64,000 nt of DNA, taken from the NCBI GenBank assembly GCA_032358255.1, contig JAULBX010024405.1, positions 62,001 through 126,000 on the forward strand, read 5' to 3'. The notes under the pieces were generated by a model. That model was not told where the DNA came from. It did not search any database and worked only from the letters and a program-made list of their open reading frames with translations. How positions within the stretch are numbered: the first letter of the stretch is position 1; the number at the start of each line of letters is the position of its first letter. This stretch comes from Heterotrichella gracilis. Taxonomy: Eukaryota; Sar; Xanthophyceae; Tribonematales; Xanthonemataceae. Shown piece by piece: positions 33,186 through 45,696 of the stretch. A program made the translations under genes and the position numbers.

Positions 33186-35259
33186 CGTGAGGCCGTCCTG
33201 CACGTGCCTTCTGACATCGTACAGGTCTATCTTGAAACATCTCCCTTGGACACAGCTGGGCACAGCATCTCCGTGGAAAAAGCAGGAAAAAGGGACCTCG
33301 AGCGTGTCATCTGAGAGGCCACGCGCGTCACAGCTGGTCCCGAGGCCAAACTCCTTCTCAACCTACAGGCAGGCCCCCAGTGTTCAGGCAAGTTGTGGTA
33401 GTCCCTCACCCTAAACAATAAACCCCTCAGGGTTCAAGGCAGTTTGTTGTACATCTGGCATGTGCCACTGCCCTGTTTAGGGTTTAGGGTTGTACACCTG
33501 GCAGGTGCCAGTGCACTGTTTAGAGTTTGAGGTTCAAGGTTTAGGGTTTAGGGTTAAACATCTGCGGCATGTGCCAGTGCACTGTTCAAAGTTTGGGGTT
33601 CACGGTTTAGTGTTTGGGGTTCAGGGTTGAATATGTGCGGCAGGTGCCAGTGCACATGTCCACCCCACCATGCATGTTCCATGGGTTTTAGAGTTTAGGG
33701 TTTAGAGTTCAGGGTTGTGCATCTGGCAGGTGCCAGTGCACACAGCCACCCCACCATGCATGTTCCATGGGGCTCTTCTCCCCCTCACGTGACATGACCT
33801 TAAGCTTGTGTGCATATCCGCCCATGCGCCGTCATGCGTTGGTCCCACACGGCTACTCTCTCCACCTACTCCCACCTCAAACCCGCCAAGCACATGCACG
33901 TCTGCCCAGCATAGTTAACACCACTTGTTGCTCGTCATGAGAGCTGCCCTGTCACCCTGCACACTGCACAACTCTTACATACCACCGAGTGTGCATACCT
34001 CCTCGATAACTCCAGTTGGGTCTATCAGCAGCAGTCGAGCTGTCATCTTTGCAGGGCCCTGGTGCTGGGCGACAACCTTGATGAGGATATGAGCCTGGCA
34101 CAGCACCGCGCACAATCAGTAAGTGTCATTTCATGTGGTTTCAGCTAAAAAGACTCCTGGGTCTAAGGATCACCCAGATCAGGATGTGTGGGTATAAGGT
34201 ATGCCCTACCCATGTCCAAGAGCAAAGGCTTGTCTGACATGCTTTCCGGGGTGGCAGACGGTGGCAAACCAGTCGTGCCGCTTAGGTGCTTTCATGCTAA
34301 CCACAGTGGGTCGTACACACTTCACACACCATACTAACTGTGCAAATATGTCTCATACCTGGCAAGCTTGCAGCCCCATCCAATCCCACCCATCCTTCCC
34401 CAGCACGGCGGGCCTGTGTTCATTGTAAAATTCGACCTCTAGCACCACGGTTGGCTGGGCATACTTCCACAGCCGTGCGCGAGGAAGCCAGCAGCAGTCC
34501 GGCTCCTTGCTCACGTTCTCGAGCTGGACGCGAGGTGAAGCTGCCCCGATGATAAGGCTTGCCACCTTTCGCCCTGCAGGGAGGCATGTGTGGGTGAGCA
34601 AACTGGTGTTGCAGGAGTGGAGGAGAAAAAAAGGGGATTAAGGCAGGGGGTGGAGGGTGCGGGGTGGCAACGGTGGTGATAGGCCTAGGGGTGGGGAGGG
34701 GGATCCATCGCTGCGGCCGTGGTGGGGTGCGGGTTGCGCTAATCACTTGCTAATTGCGTCAAACAGTGCTCCACAATGGCCATACGTAAGAGGCAAGAAC
34801 CGGCATTACAAGTTGCAGTTGCAGCCACGTGCGAGCCCTGGAGGGGTGTGCCTGCGAGGTGCCCACCAGAGGTGGCCACGTGTGCACACACCATGGTGTC
34901 CTTGCCCCTGTCCTTCACTTTCTACCTCAAGTACCCTGCACTGGCTCTGCCCCTCACCGTATAGGGCAATCATCTGCTGGCATAGCTGGCCGCTGACTAC
35001 CCCTGCTACCACTGCGTGGGCCCAGCTGTGGCCTGTCCCAATACACGAGGACCTGGCTGCTGCCTGCGGTGCCCAGGGCCACCAAGCCCTTGTCGTCGGA
35101 GTGTTCAACGAAGCTTTCGAACGCTGCCCTTGAGAAGGGTCCTAGCTCAAACGTGTGCTCGCAGCCTGCGTCTTTTAACACCTTGTGCTGCTCCAGCTTC
35201 TGTTGCAAGGAGTTGACTTCATCTGCAGACAGGGTATCGGAGCCTGAGGTATCAGTCAC
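33186..35259 (-). CDS. Unrecognised multi-exon protein
   Basis: Three exons chain in phase with good splice sites: 34359-34573, 33999-34094 and 33186-33362, reading GRKVASLIIGAASPRVQLE, AHILIKVVAQHQGPAKMTA and EVPFSCFFHGDAVPSC in that order. An upstream frame starting at ATG 35259 (MTDTSGSDTLSADEVNSLQQ, then FELGPFSRAAFESFVEH) is probably the N-terminus. A middle exon around 34840-34960 (DTMVCAHVATSGG) is likely but its edges are unresolved. The alternation of short hydrophobic strands suggests a beta-rich domain. I recognise no family. The 3' end is open: the frame after the donor at 33185 is not located. Confidence 0.5.
33446..33785. repeat. Tandem array with telomere-like spacers
   Basis: About five imperfect units of 60-110 bases each contain a CATCTGGCAGGTGCCAGTGCAC-type core plus GTTTAGGGTTTAGGGTT-type spacers. 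The last two units also share CCACCCCACCATGCATGTTCCATGGG. The array lies in the intron just upstream (minus sense) of exon 33186-33362. Confidence 0.85.
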
Positions 35260-36407
35260 AGCGAGAACAGCGCGAGTGGCTTAGTAGCCTATGCATGCTG
35301 GGTTATTTATTCTCACGAGTCATGTTTTGGGTTGCTTGTCACAGCGCAACGACCCCTGACAAGGCAAACAGACAGTTGCAATGCATGCATGCATAAACGC
35401 GCACACCCCAGAGTCGTAGCCTGTACATTACTGGCGTACACAACGACAAGGCAACGAAGCAAACTTACAGTGTAGCAGTATGCCGTCTCACAACGCCCCC
35501 AACCGGAACCGAGTGCCCACAAAAAACCGGAATCGAGCTACCCAACTACAGTACTACACCCTGTTGGTGAGCGCGCCAATCCGGCGCAACTCGCAGCAAC
35601 AACAGCTGATTCTTGCCCTGCTGCTTACCCTGTAGGTTTTCCATGGTTGGCGGCTGTGTCCGCACTGTCGCGGTGACTCACGCGGGGGTGCCAACAAACA
35701 CCTGTTGCCTAGGCTGCAGTCCTCGCTTGTGCAAAAACAGCACGACGGGACCCTGTCGATGCACACACTCGCTTGACAAAGCAGTGTCAAAGTGCAGCTA
35801 TTATATCACGGCAACCAGTCGAGCAAAAAACGCAGATTACAGGCGCGCACAGACCACGGGATGCGCACCTAGTATGATATGTCTGTGCTTGTGAAAGCAA
35901 ACACTGGGCAGCACCTGGTACCACCGGTGTTACTGCTTGCAACTCGATACGAGCCACCCATGAGCGTTCAGAAATTCTAGCATATGCAAGTTAACGAGCC
36001 TAGGCATATACAGTTCAAGCTGCTATGATACGAACACTTCCAGATGCATCCCAAAAAGGGCCAGGGGGATAAGACTCGTCCTATTTAAGTCCCCTGAGTG
36101 ACATTATGCACCTGCAAGATGGTGGTGCCTTGAAACCTGCTTGCACCTTACCCCCACCAACCCACAACAGAGCCCCGCAAGTTGCTGCCAAACCAGTCGA
36201 CCTCATATCTGGATACTGCATATAGCAGGCAAACAGCACCTGTCCCTTCAAAGACCATGAGCATCAAAAGTGGTGTGAGTCTCCTCATGCACCCTGATCA
36301 TTCGCATGGCTACTCCCTTGCCACTCTTGTGGGGCCCTGCTCCCCCCCCTCCTTCCTTCTCCTTCACCCTCCTCCTCCCCTTCGCCCTCTCCCCCCTCCT
36401 TCCCTCG
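35260..36407. other. Intergenic region between two minus-strand genes
   Basis: Expected to contain the promoter of the unrecognised gene and the 3' UTR of the F-box gene. It has a GCATGCATGCAT block at about 35381 and a TATTTAAG word at about 36082. No gene is supported. Confidence 0.45.
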
Positions 36408-39400
36408 TCACTCCTCATTCCCCACCTCTCCCGCACCACCCGCCCCTCCCCCCTCTGCGTTGCCCTCCCCCCCCTGGTCCCCCTGCCCCTCCGCGGCCCC
36501 CTCACCACCCCCGACCACTGCCGCCCCCGGCGGGCCTGCGGCCCCCACCATCGCCAGTAGGAGCTGCTGCAGCTGCGCATTGTGTGGTCCTGGAAGGGGC
36601 ATCATGGCCACCTGGTGCAGCAGGTGAGCCAGGGCAGGCGGGAGCTGCTGCGGGGAGGGAAAAGGGGAGTAAGCAAGCCATATGTGAAGTGGCAGACACC
36701 CCATCATCTATTCTGTTATTCAAATGTGGGGGGGAGGTAGGGGATAGCACATCCTTTGCTTGGTAAACCCCGGGTCAGCCGGATGTGACAGAGCAGGCGT
36801 TGAGGTGCTGCAGGGAGGAGGGGTGCAGTGATGTACAAGGCACAGGCATCCCCACATTCTGGCCGTACCCATATGATTCCCTGTGGCTGTGGCAGGCATG
36901 GCAACATACGCCAGGTAGTCACAGGTCACCAGCCACAGACACAGCTACAACACCCTCCCAGTCACCAAGAGACACCACGACATGCAGCCCCCACCACCCC
37001 CACACTCACACCCACCTGTGCATGCGGTATGGCCATGAAGCCGGGGAGGTGCAGGGGTGGGCCCGCCACACCACCAGCACCGCCACCAGCACCTCCACCA
37101 CCATCGCCGCCGCCGCCACCATCGTTGCCACCGTCGCCCCCACCAGCACCAGCACCAGCGGCAGGAGCAGCAGGCACCCCCATCACAAGCTGCCCATTGC
37201 CAGCACCAGGACCAGCACCAGGCATACCCATCATCAGATGTCCCACACCAGCGCCAGCGCCACCGCCAGGCATCCCCATCATGAACTCCCCCATACCAGC
37301 ACCAGGACCAGGCAACCCCATCATGAGCTGTCCCATTTCAGGACCAGCACCAGGCATCCCCATCAAGAGCTCCCCCATACCAGCACCAGGTCCAGCACCG
37401 GGCATCCCCATCATCACATGTCCCACACCAGCACCAGCACCACCACCAGGCATCCCCATCATCAGCTGCCCCATACCAGCACCCGGACCAGCACCGGGCA
37501 TCCCCATCATGAAATGCCCAGCACCAGGACCAGCACCAGGCATCCCCATCATGAGCTGACCCGGGTTGGCCAGGAAGAGGTCAACGTGCGCTGGCATGCC
37601 CATGTGGGGCAGCATTGCGGGGTCAAAGTGGAGCGCCAGGTGGACGCCAGGGGCCAGGAACAAGGGCATGTTATCTGCAGCGAAACAGGGGACTACATTA
37701 AGAAAACATTGCAATATAGCCAGCATTCACTCCTTACTCATGAAATGACAGGTGACCTGCTCAGGTGGGACAGCGCTGGGTCAGGACCGGGGCTTCATAC
37801 CCTGGGGATCCCGGGGAGGCGTGCAAAGAGCAATCGCGGTCTAAAAGACAAAGAAAAATTCACATTGTCCCACCCACACCCACCTTCATCCTCCGAGTCT
37901 TCCCCATCGCTCTCCTCCTCCCCTATCAGCGGGGGCTGTGATGGAGCGTTCTCGTGCGGGTGGCGCCGCTGCACCCACCGCAACCCCCCTCCACCCCCCA
38001 CCGCTTCGCCCAACACATACAGCACAGGCAGGAAGGCATGTGCCGACATCATGAACGGGGGGGGCGGCGGGGGCTGGAGTGATACCACTGTAAGGGAGGA
38101 GTCGAGCGCGGGTTCCAGGGCTGACAGGATCTGGGCGGAGGGGAGAACTGACTGTATGTTCAGGGCTCCAAGGGCGGGTAGCTCCAGGAGGTGGGATAGG
38201 CCTGGGGGGGCAGGGAAGGGAAGGGTGTGTCAGTCGGTGTGACATAGGATGGAGCTAGCAGCGTTTAAAAGTGCAGTATCACCCTGAACCCTAAACCACA
38301 GCGGCAGCATGTATCAAGCCTCGCCCAGCAACACCACCCCATGCCGGACCTCCCTAACACCGCCGCCGGCACAACCACCCAACCAGAAACCTCTACGCCA
38401 AACACACCCGTTCACAACCTCAACACACACGCGCAGCCCCCCACCACACACACACACACACAGACACAGCCTGTGTGAGCATCCGCGGTACCCCCATCCA
38501 CGCATCCACCCACACGCACCCTCAGAGGTGTGTGTGCACGATGTTGCCAGGCACCACAGCCTGCCCAGCTTGCGCAGCGCCTCCAAGGTCCTGGGTGCCT
38601 CCTCCACGCGCGTCATGCGCATCATGAGCTGGGTCAGGCCAGTCAGGCGGGACACCTCGCTCAGGGTGGAGTTGTCAAACTGCGCGGGAAGGGGAGTGGG
38701 GTCAGTTGCGCGATTTGTTTTGTGGTGGAAGAGGGTAGATGGGTGTGGTTTTGCCCACTGAATGGGACACACCTTCCCGCAGGATCATGGTTTGTGGGCG
38801 CCAGCCACCCAGCCACCCACCACCTGTGTCCCCTCCACCCGCAGCCTAGCGAGGACCGACAGGCACACCCCTAGTCAAAGGTTATGTGTGAGAAGGACAG
38901 GCGGCAGCGAACACAGCCATCCATTTTACGGGCATGCATATGCCCAACAATTCATGCATCCCCTGCACCCCCCTGTGTCCCCTCCAAATCCCAGGCCTGC
39001 CGCCAGCGCCAGCAGTCGCAGCACCACCCCTTGATGTCCAAATGCTGCTGCTCAATTTCACATTTAATCTCCCTTACAGCGAATTTCACTTCATTTAACT
39101 TCAGGCATGCACCCCCTCACCTTTGTCCCCTCCACCTCCAGCCCCGCCAGAGCCGGCAGGCGCAGCACCAGACGGAAGCTGTGGGGCGCCAGCATGCCGC
39201 AGTCGTTCAGGCCCAGGTGCTGCAGAGCAGACAGGCTGGGCAGACCAGCCAGCGTCCCCAGGCGCGCACACCCCGACAGGGTGAGTGCGCGCAGGCGGGT
39301 GAGGCGGGAGAGGGCGGGCAGGGGGCACAGCAGGTGCATGGTCCTGCGGTGTACACCAAACAAAAATGAGTAGGAGGAGAACACAAAATACTATTATGGT

Positions 39401-42400
39401 GAACTATCATCTGTCTAGAAGTAGTTCTTTTGGGTGGGGTGGATGCGTTTGGGGCAGAGGGTGCAATGGGGTAGCTGTGAGAAGATGGGTAAGAGTAAGT
39501 GCGCAAAAGGTACAAACCATTTTACACACATGCAAAGCACTGTACACTACCCTTCCTCTCCCCATGTCCCACTCACAGCGTTAATTTCACCTCCACCGCC
39601 CCCTCCCCCATCTCATTCGTCCCACACCCGGCTCGGTTGCTAGACCAACCCCCCACCCCTCGTACCTCCCCCACCCGCCACCCCCCCCACTCACAGTGAC
39701 AGGTTGAGCTCCTCCAAGCCGGTCATGCTCCCCAGCGACCCCATCCCCCTGTCCCTGATCTGTGTCTGAGTGAGTGCCAGGTGGCGCAGGTCCGTGAGGG
39801 CCGCTGCCAACGGGGGTAGGCACGCGTCGGTCAGGCGGGGGCAGTTGCTCAGGACCAGCTTGGTCAGCGGCAGGCCTGGAGGCAAGGGATAGGGTTAAGG
39901 TGCCAGACATAGGGTTCAGTGGTCCTAATGCAGGGTTTTGTAGCCCTGCCCAGGGTCTAAAGGAATAGAGAGCTAGGTGTTGACAGCAGAAGTGTGCATC
40001 TGGGACTGCAAGCCATGGATCAAGCGCCCTTCAAAATAAGGGAAGACGCACAATTTCAACTCATTTCTACCAATTGCACACTCCCGAGCAACCTAGCATT
40101 CCACCCCACACACACCCGCACCTGCAGCCGCAATGACCCCCACATGCTCATCCGTGAGCCGGAGGGCGCGCGCTTCCCCGACTGCCCTCAGCCCCCCAAG
40201 CGACAGCTGGCACAGGCCAGTCATGCGCTGCAGCAGCGCGCGCAGGGCCGAGGGGGAGTAGCAGGCGCGGTACGGGCGGTGCATGCGCTCTTCGGTGCCT
40301 GCCTCGCCTGTGGGTGGGTGATGTTTGGATGGGGGAATATGGGGCTGATGGCGGGTTAGGGTACAGAGCGCATTGTAAGGGCGGCGCAGGCTCTCCTATA
40401 TCAGCCACCTTGAGAGCCGCCCCGAATGGCGCTGCATGCATGGGCGGTACTTATGGAGAGGTGGTGTTGGGGTGAGACTGGGATGGCAGCCCCACATCCA
40501 CCAGGATCATCGCATAATGCTTCGCATGATGCATCCCATGCGTGCACCTCACCTACACTGATATACACACATAGAGAAAACTCACCTACCCCCAGCTTGC
40601 TGAGTGCGGTGAGTGCCCCCAGGGCCTCCAGAGCCTTGTCCTGCGCCAGCCACGCCCCACCCAGCCCCAGTTCCCGCAGGCGGCACATGGCGGCGCACAG
40701 CGGGGGGAGGTCGGCCAGGGGCGGGGCCTCACGCGTGGCCGCCATTTCCAGCGCTGTCAGCTGTGTGAGGCGGGAAATCGCCAGGAAGCCGGGGGCGCCG
40801 TCGGCCAGCGTGCAATTACCGAGATCCAGGACCTGGAATGGGTGGGTTGGGGATTCAGGGCACAGGGCGCAGGTATTGCCTTGATTTGTGAGTACCGCGG
40901 GCGTGGGTAGCATGGAATTCACCCCCTGCAGCAGCCTCCACACTCACCCCCACCTTCAACCCTGCGCTTACACATAAATGCATGAGCTGCATGCAGTGGC
41001 AGCATGACAACGCACACACCAGCCACCCACCTGCCCTGACCCCCACCCTCACCATGCAGAGTCCCTACCCACACACCCAAGGCAAAATGACAAAGCCAAC
41101 GCAAAAGGCATGGCTACCACCCACCTTGAGCCCTGCGCATGCCGTGAGGTGCGTGAGCTCCAGCCCTGGCAGCATGCCCTTGTCCTCCTCCCCGTGCAGC
41201 GCAGACAGGGAGAGCGCGGTGAGGCGGGTGAGGTGCGCCAGGGTGCGCAGGTCGGAGGCGGTGCAGGTGGCCTGGAAGGAGACATAACGCATTCATGACC
41301 ACTTTATGAAACTCAACAATGGGGAGTTGTACGTGGAACCACCGTGGTCATTATTAAGCACTGGTCGGGTGGCCTGACGACAAGGACGAGAGTGCACTGA
41401 TAAAAAAACGCATCAGTAGTCGCTCTAGCCAAGGACACCCACCCTAGAATTGCATGCCCGCCGTGCAAGTGAACACAGGCCCCAATTCCCCCACCCCACC
41501 ACCCACCCTGTCCATCAGCATCTCCAGGTCCTGGACGGCGGTCAGGCAGGTGAGTGAGGGCGGCACGATGGCCACAGGGGCATCCTCCGCATTCTCCTGC
41601 GACACCACAACAAGCCAAGCACAAGTCAGCAAGCGCAGTGGCGTGGTCACTTGCAGCGCAACGCCACGTCAACCTGACGGAGAAGATTCAGGTATGGATT
41701 TGCAAACCACCACCCACCACACCACCAACAATCCAAAATGCTGCCGACCCCAACCCAACCACATCCATAGCCCTGTACACCTTGAGCAGCAGTTTTATGA
41801 GGCGTCTGAGGTGGCCCAGGCTATGCAGCGGCTTGAGCACACATTTGTAGAAGCGGAGCAGCAGCAACAGCAGCATCACCCACCACCACCACCCACAACC
41901 ACCACACCCACCGGGCTCCACGCCCTCAGCAGCAACGTGGTGAGGCGGCTGAGCTGGCCCAGGCTGCGCACGTGGTGCTCCTGCAGCTGCTGGAGCTCGG
42001 GGAAGGCCACACTGGTGAGGTTGGGGAACAGGCGGGTTGCGTCGGACTGCGAGGTGGGGAGTCGGGAATGATATTGGGTCGATGGATGGGTGGCTTGTTA
42101 ATGTGTGGTGAGGTGTTTGGAGGGGTTTGCGTGGTGGTTGGTCTGGGAGCTCAAGGCGCATGAAGTTGCGCAGTCTGTGCAATAGTATACCATTTCCAAA
42201 CCCTTGCACCCCACGACACGGACATCGTTCAGGCAAAGAGCACCCACCTTGAAGTACCGTGGGTGGAGGCTTGCCAGCTGGTCATCGTACGTGGTTTGCC
42301 AGCCCTTGCACACCTGTGGGGTGTCAGAAGTTTCAGGGAGGGCCACTGTGGCTGTGGCAGGGCCTTAGTGTACCCGAGGTTCTATGCAGCTACACAGCAA

Positions 42401-42709
42401 TCAGCACAGGGCAGGCCTGGAGGAACAAGGTTGTAATGATGCCAGATAGCTCCAAGCCAGTTGTTTTTAGTGACACAGCCCATACTACAACCCATACTCG
42501 AAACACAACCACGTCCTGGTTGGTGAATTCCTCGACATGTGGCAATGCATGCAAACAGTTGTCAACCTCAGCAGCAGCACATCCATGCACAGTACCTGGC
42601 GAAAGGTTCTGCGTTGCTTTGGAAGGAGGTGTGTTGCAATAAGTCCCACCACGTCGCCTTGCAGTTCAGCCCAGTTCCTGTCCTCGGATGCTCTCCGTTG
42701 TTTTTTCAT
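36408..42709 (-). CDS. F-box / leucine-rich-repeat protein with Met-Gly-Pro repeat tail
   Basis: Probable substrate receptor of an SCF ubiquitin ligase. Exons 5' to 3': 42596-42709, 42248-42313, 41912-42046, 41507-41596, 41125-41271, 40586-40832, 40122-40307, 39695-39875, 39121-39343, 38520-38679, 37884-38201, 37016-37674, 36408-36647; 2766 nt, 921 residues. The F-box spans residues ~13-60 (WAELQGDVVGLIATHLL, then VCKGWQTTYDDQL). LRRs fill ~60-530 (LTRLRALTLSGCARL, LTKLVLSNCPRLTDACL, LTDLRHLALTQTQIRDRGM). An acidic SDGEDSEDEG stretch, a Met/Gly/Pro/Ala repeat region (~625-780) and a Gln/Leu then Gly/Glu-rich tail follow. The repeat tail is not typical of F-box proteins. Exon 37016-37674 joins in phase on both sides, which supports a single gene. 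Confidence 0.87.
37150..37560 (-). repeat. Coding minisatellite, about 48 bp period
   Basis: Nine units inside the F-box/LRR gene encode variants of QLMMGMPGAGPGAGMG. Variation between units sits in the first two residues and in the Gly/Ala run. MMGMPG is almost invariant. Confidence 0.92.
38820..39020 (-). repeat. Two donor-side copies of F-box gene exon 39121-39343 end
   Basis: GTGTCCCCTCCACCCGCAGCC (about 38825) and CTGTGTCCCCTCCAAATCCCAGGCC (about 38975) on the plus strand repeat the CACCTTTGTCCCCTCCACCTCC exon end. Both lie in the downstream intron and keep a CACCTG or CCCTG donor-like edge. Confidence 0.75.
41779..41840 (-). repeat. Copy of F-box exon 41912-42046 end, or alternative LRR exon
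   Basis: AGGTGGCCCAGGCTATGCAGCGG mirrors AGCTGGCCCAGGCTGCGCACGTGG. The minus-sense frame stays open (LHSLGHLRRLIKLLLK), with AAG|GTGTAC as donor and CTCAAG as possible acceptor, in the same phase as its neighbours. Confidence 0.65.
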
Positions 42710-43483
42710 CGCAAAAGACAGCTAAGAGGTTCAAAGTCCCCGGGGGACGTACAAGGCAAGAACCTGGCAACACGAAGTAAACAGCCCCAGCCCACCAAGC
42801 ACTGCAAGCAGTGCCTCATCAAAGCAAACCGAAAGAAACTTTTGCTAGTATTATGTGGCGTTACGGGACCAAAACCTTGAGATGGATGGCCCAGTTTCCC
42901 TCAATGTTCCGTAAAGTACGCCGACCAAAGCAGTACGGTTTGCCGTCAAATATGACACGAAACGGCCTGCGTTCACGTTTATGAGTCGTAGAAACCGTGC
43001 TCGAAAGGAAGGTTTCACCGGTGAAGCCTCGGTGGCAGCGGGCAAGAGAGGACCGGGGAGGGCAAGTCTTGTGTGTGCTTAAAAGGACCAGGTTGAAAGC
43101 AACTGTGCTTGTGCACGAGTAAGTGAGATGTGTTCCGTGGCCCAGTAAGGAACTCTGGGTGTTTACAGCAACCTTCTCCCAATTGCCCTAACATGCATGC
43201 ATGCAAATGCACTATCCGCCCATGTTCTGTCGTCTATTCTCCTCTCAGCACTTGAATAACCGCTTCGTTGAAAGTCAGCAGTTGGATGGACGTATCTGCC
43301 TTGTGCGCGCCATAACGGAGTCCTTGCGCCTGTGATTACCGCCATTCAACCGCTGGTGTGATTCCAGGAGTGCCATGTCGTGAGTTGGTGTTGGGTGCCA
43401 GCACCTGGCCTATCCATCGCTGCAAGAATCTGCCCTGGCTGGAAACGTGGTCGCGGCTCTGGATGCACTCCAGGCGAGGGGAC
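42710..43483. other. Divergent promoter region
   Basis: Short shared upstream region of the F-box gene and the methyltransferase-like gene, with an ATGCATGCATGC block at about 43193. No additional gene is seen. Confidence 0.5.
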
Positions 43484-44953
43484 ATGACTTGGCGCGCCTG
43501 CTGGGCGCTGGTGTGTTTGTCCTGTGCTGCAATAGCCAGCAGCGCTGCTCATGGCTCAAAGGCCCACGTCCTCAGCCTCCTGCCGCACGTAACGCACCAG
43601 TACTGCCACTTGGGTGAGGCGGGGACGGAAGCCTGCACGCCTGTGGCCACGCTCCCAACAGGCAGGAGGTTACAAACCTACATCTCTGCAGGTGTGTATG
43701 GTCCAGTGCAGTATAAGCACCCAGGTAGACAGTGATACGGGGTGTGTACTCTCCTATTACTGAGTAGACCAGTCAGTAGTGCTCGCGGGACGTGCATATA
43801 CTGCATGCCCACAAGCCCATGTTCAACCGTAAGCCCTACATGTAGCTACACGCGCCACGCTGGTATTCTGACAACCACACCCACCTGCTTGCACTGCAGA
43901 TGGGCATCAATACTGACTTGCCTACAACCCACGCCCACATACTGACGACTGTGCCCACGTACCACGCCCATGTACCAACAAGTCATGTCCCCGTGTGGCG
44001 CAGCGGACCCTCGGGACGTGTTCCAGCGCTTCAGGGCAGCGGTGGCCGAGGTCGAGTTCCTGAAGAAAAACAGCATGTACCACATGCTGCACTGCCCCAA
44101 GAGCTACCACATCGGCGTGCGCCCCACCGGCCACAAACCCAGCCTGTTTGGCAACCTGTGCGAGCCCTGGATCAGCCGCTACGGGGTTGTCATGTTGGAA
44201 AACCTGGTGAGCACCAGCATGGTCGCCCTGGAGTGGGGAGGCACGGGGTCCAGCACGCAGTGGCTGCTGCAGCGGGTCAAGGCGCTGCACTCGGTGGAGT
44301 TTGACGCCCGGCACGGGGACAACGTGCGCAAGGTGAGAAAAGGGGGGGCGGGGTAAACTAAACTGTGGCATTATCTTATATTTGGCACGTTGCATGCCGT
44401 TGCAACAACTGCATGGCCAGTTTGGTCAAATGTGTGCGATGTGGCTAGCATGGCCCATATGGACTGCCCTATCCCTTGTGCATGTCCCAGAGATATGTTG
44501 GTGGCATCATGAACTTGAAATTGAGACCAGCGATATGAGGTGCTCGTGGTGCTCAAATTTTTTTGGAAGGTGATCGAGAAGATCTTCACCACCAAGCGGC
44601 TGGCCGGGCGCTGGAACTTCTACATCGCCAAGCCCAACCTGCCTGTGAAGACCTTCGAGGAGAGCGAAACCTACGAGAACTACCGGGATTACACCGACGC
44701 CGATTTCCTGCCGGAGAACCTGCACTTTGACCTGGTGATGGTGGATGGGCGGGCGCGGAACGCGTGCATGCAGCGCGCGCTGGAGGTCATCAAGCCGCAT
44801 GGGGGGGTGCTGTTGCTGGACAATGCAGACAGGAAGAAGTACGAGGAGGGCATCCAGCGTGTTCCCAAGCACTGGCTGCGGTATGATGATGCAAACGCGC
44901 TGACCAAGACCATCATTTGGGTGTCATGCACTAAAGGGAAGTGCCCTGTCTAG
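43484..44953 (+). CDS. SAM-dependent methyltransferase-like protein with signal peptide
   Basis: Three exons, 43484-43691, 44004-44332 and 44531-44953; 960 nt, 319 residues. The first 20 residues (TWRACWALVCLSCAAIASSA) are a convincing signal peptide, so the protein probably acts in the secretory pathway or outside the cell. The core has the class I Rossmann pattern: VALEWGGTGSSTQWLL (glycine-rich SAM loop), VKALHSVEFDA (acidic strand 2), DLVMVDGRARNACMQRALEVI and GGVLLLDNADRKKY (strands 4 and 5). This resembles the Methyltransf_24 type; the substrate is unknown. A start at the ATG at 43463 is also possible. Intron copies were not noticed here, which sets it apart from its neighbours. Confidence 0.78.
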
Positions 44954-45696
44954 CCGGTCAGGGGGTTGCCTGGACCCACCATGTTATAACCCCGCCAGAT
45001 CCTTAATTTTGCGGTGTTGTTTAGCGCGCTGCAGTGCGCATGCATGCTGCATGCACACACCTTTCATGATATATTTAAGCCTCCAGTTGGACCCTTGATG
45101 TTGTACTGAAAGCTTCCCTTCAACTTCCCAAAAGGCCATGGCCATTGGCTTTCATCAAATTGTTGTGAAATGTTGTTTTGAAATGACAAGCAGTATGCAG
45201 TTTCAGGCCCACCATCTTCACGCCATGCGGTGCCCTGAGAGTGAAAGGCAACGAAGTTTGCGTACATTATATAGCCAATTAAAGTTATCATATTGCTGGG
45301 CAGTACTATGCTATAACCAGTGCCTTGCATCAGTTCAACAGCATTTTTTTGTCAAATCTGCTGACTACTTTCCAGTGTAGCAGATAATATATATCGCCGA
45401 ATATGCTGTGTACCCTTGAGAAAACCTTGTACAAGTTTGTAATTCATCTATGACCTTATCCCAGCACAGTCACTGATCCCAAAGCATCCGGGCAATCTGT
45501 ATCACTGACGCAATGAAAGTATCCCCAATGATTACGAAATACGCATGTTAGTAGAAGTTGTCCCCAATCCCAAGGCGGCCCAGAGCCAACAGCAGTTGCT
45601 CAAAACAAAACAATTCCAAATAGTTGGCTCAGCCACCAGACAGCAAGAAGATAAACGGCCCTGCTTGGCTGCCAACACCATACATGTCTGTCACAT
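44954..45696. other. Convergent intergenic region
   Basis: 3' flanks of the methyltransferase-like and Aha1-domain genes, relatively AT-rich. A TGTAA at 45439-45443 could serve the plus-strand gene. No gene is seen. Confidence 0.5.

Noticed and set aside
35554-35790. Cys-rich minus-strand frame upstream of the unrecognised gene
   Set aside because: No domain, no splice continuity with the exons downstream.
36785-38242. 485-codon plus-strand open frame rich in His/Thr/Ser repeats
   Set aside because: It is the reverse complement of the Met-Gly-Pro repeat exon, whose minus-strand frame joins in phase with F-box gene exons on both sides.
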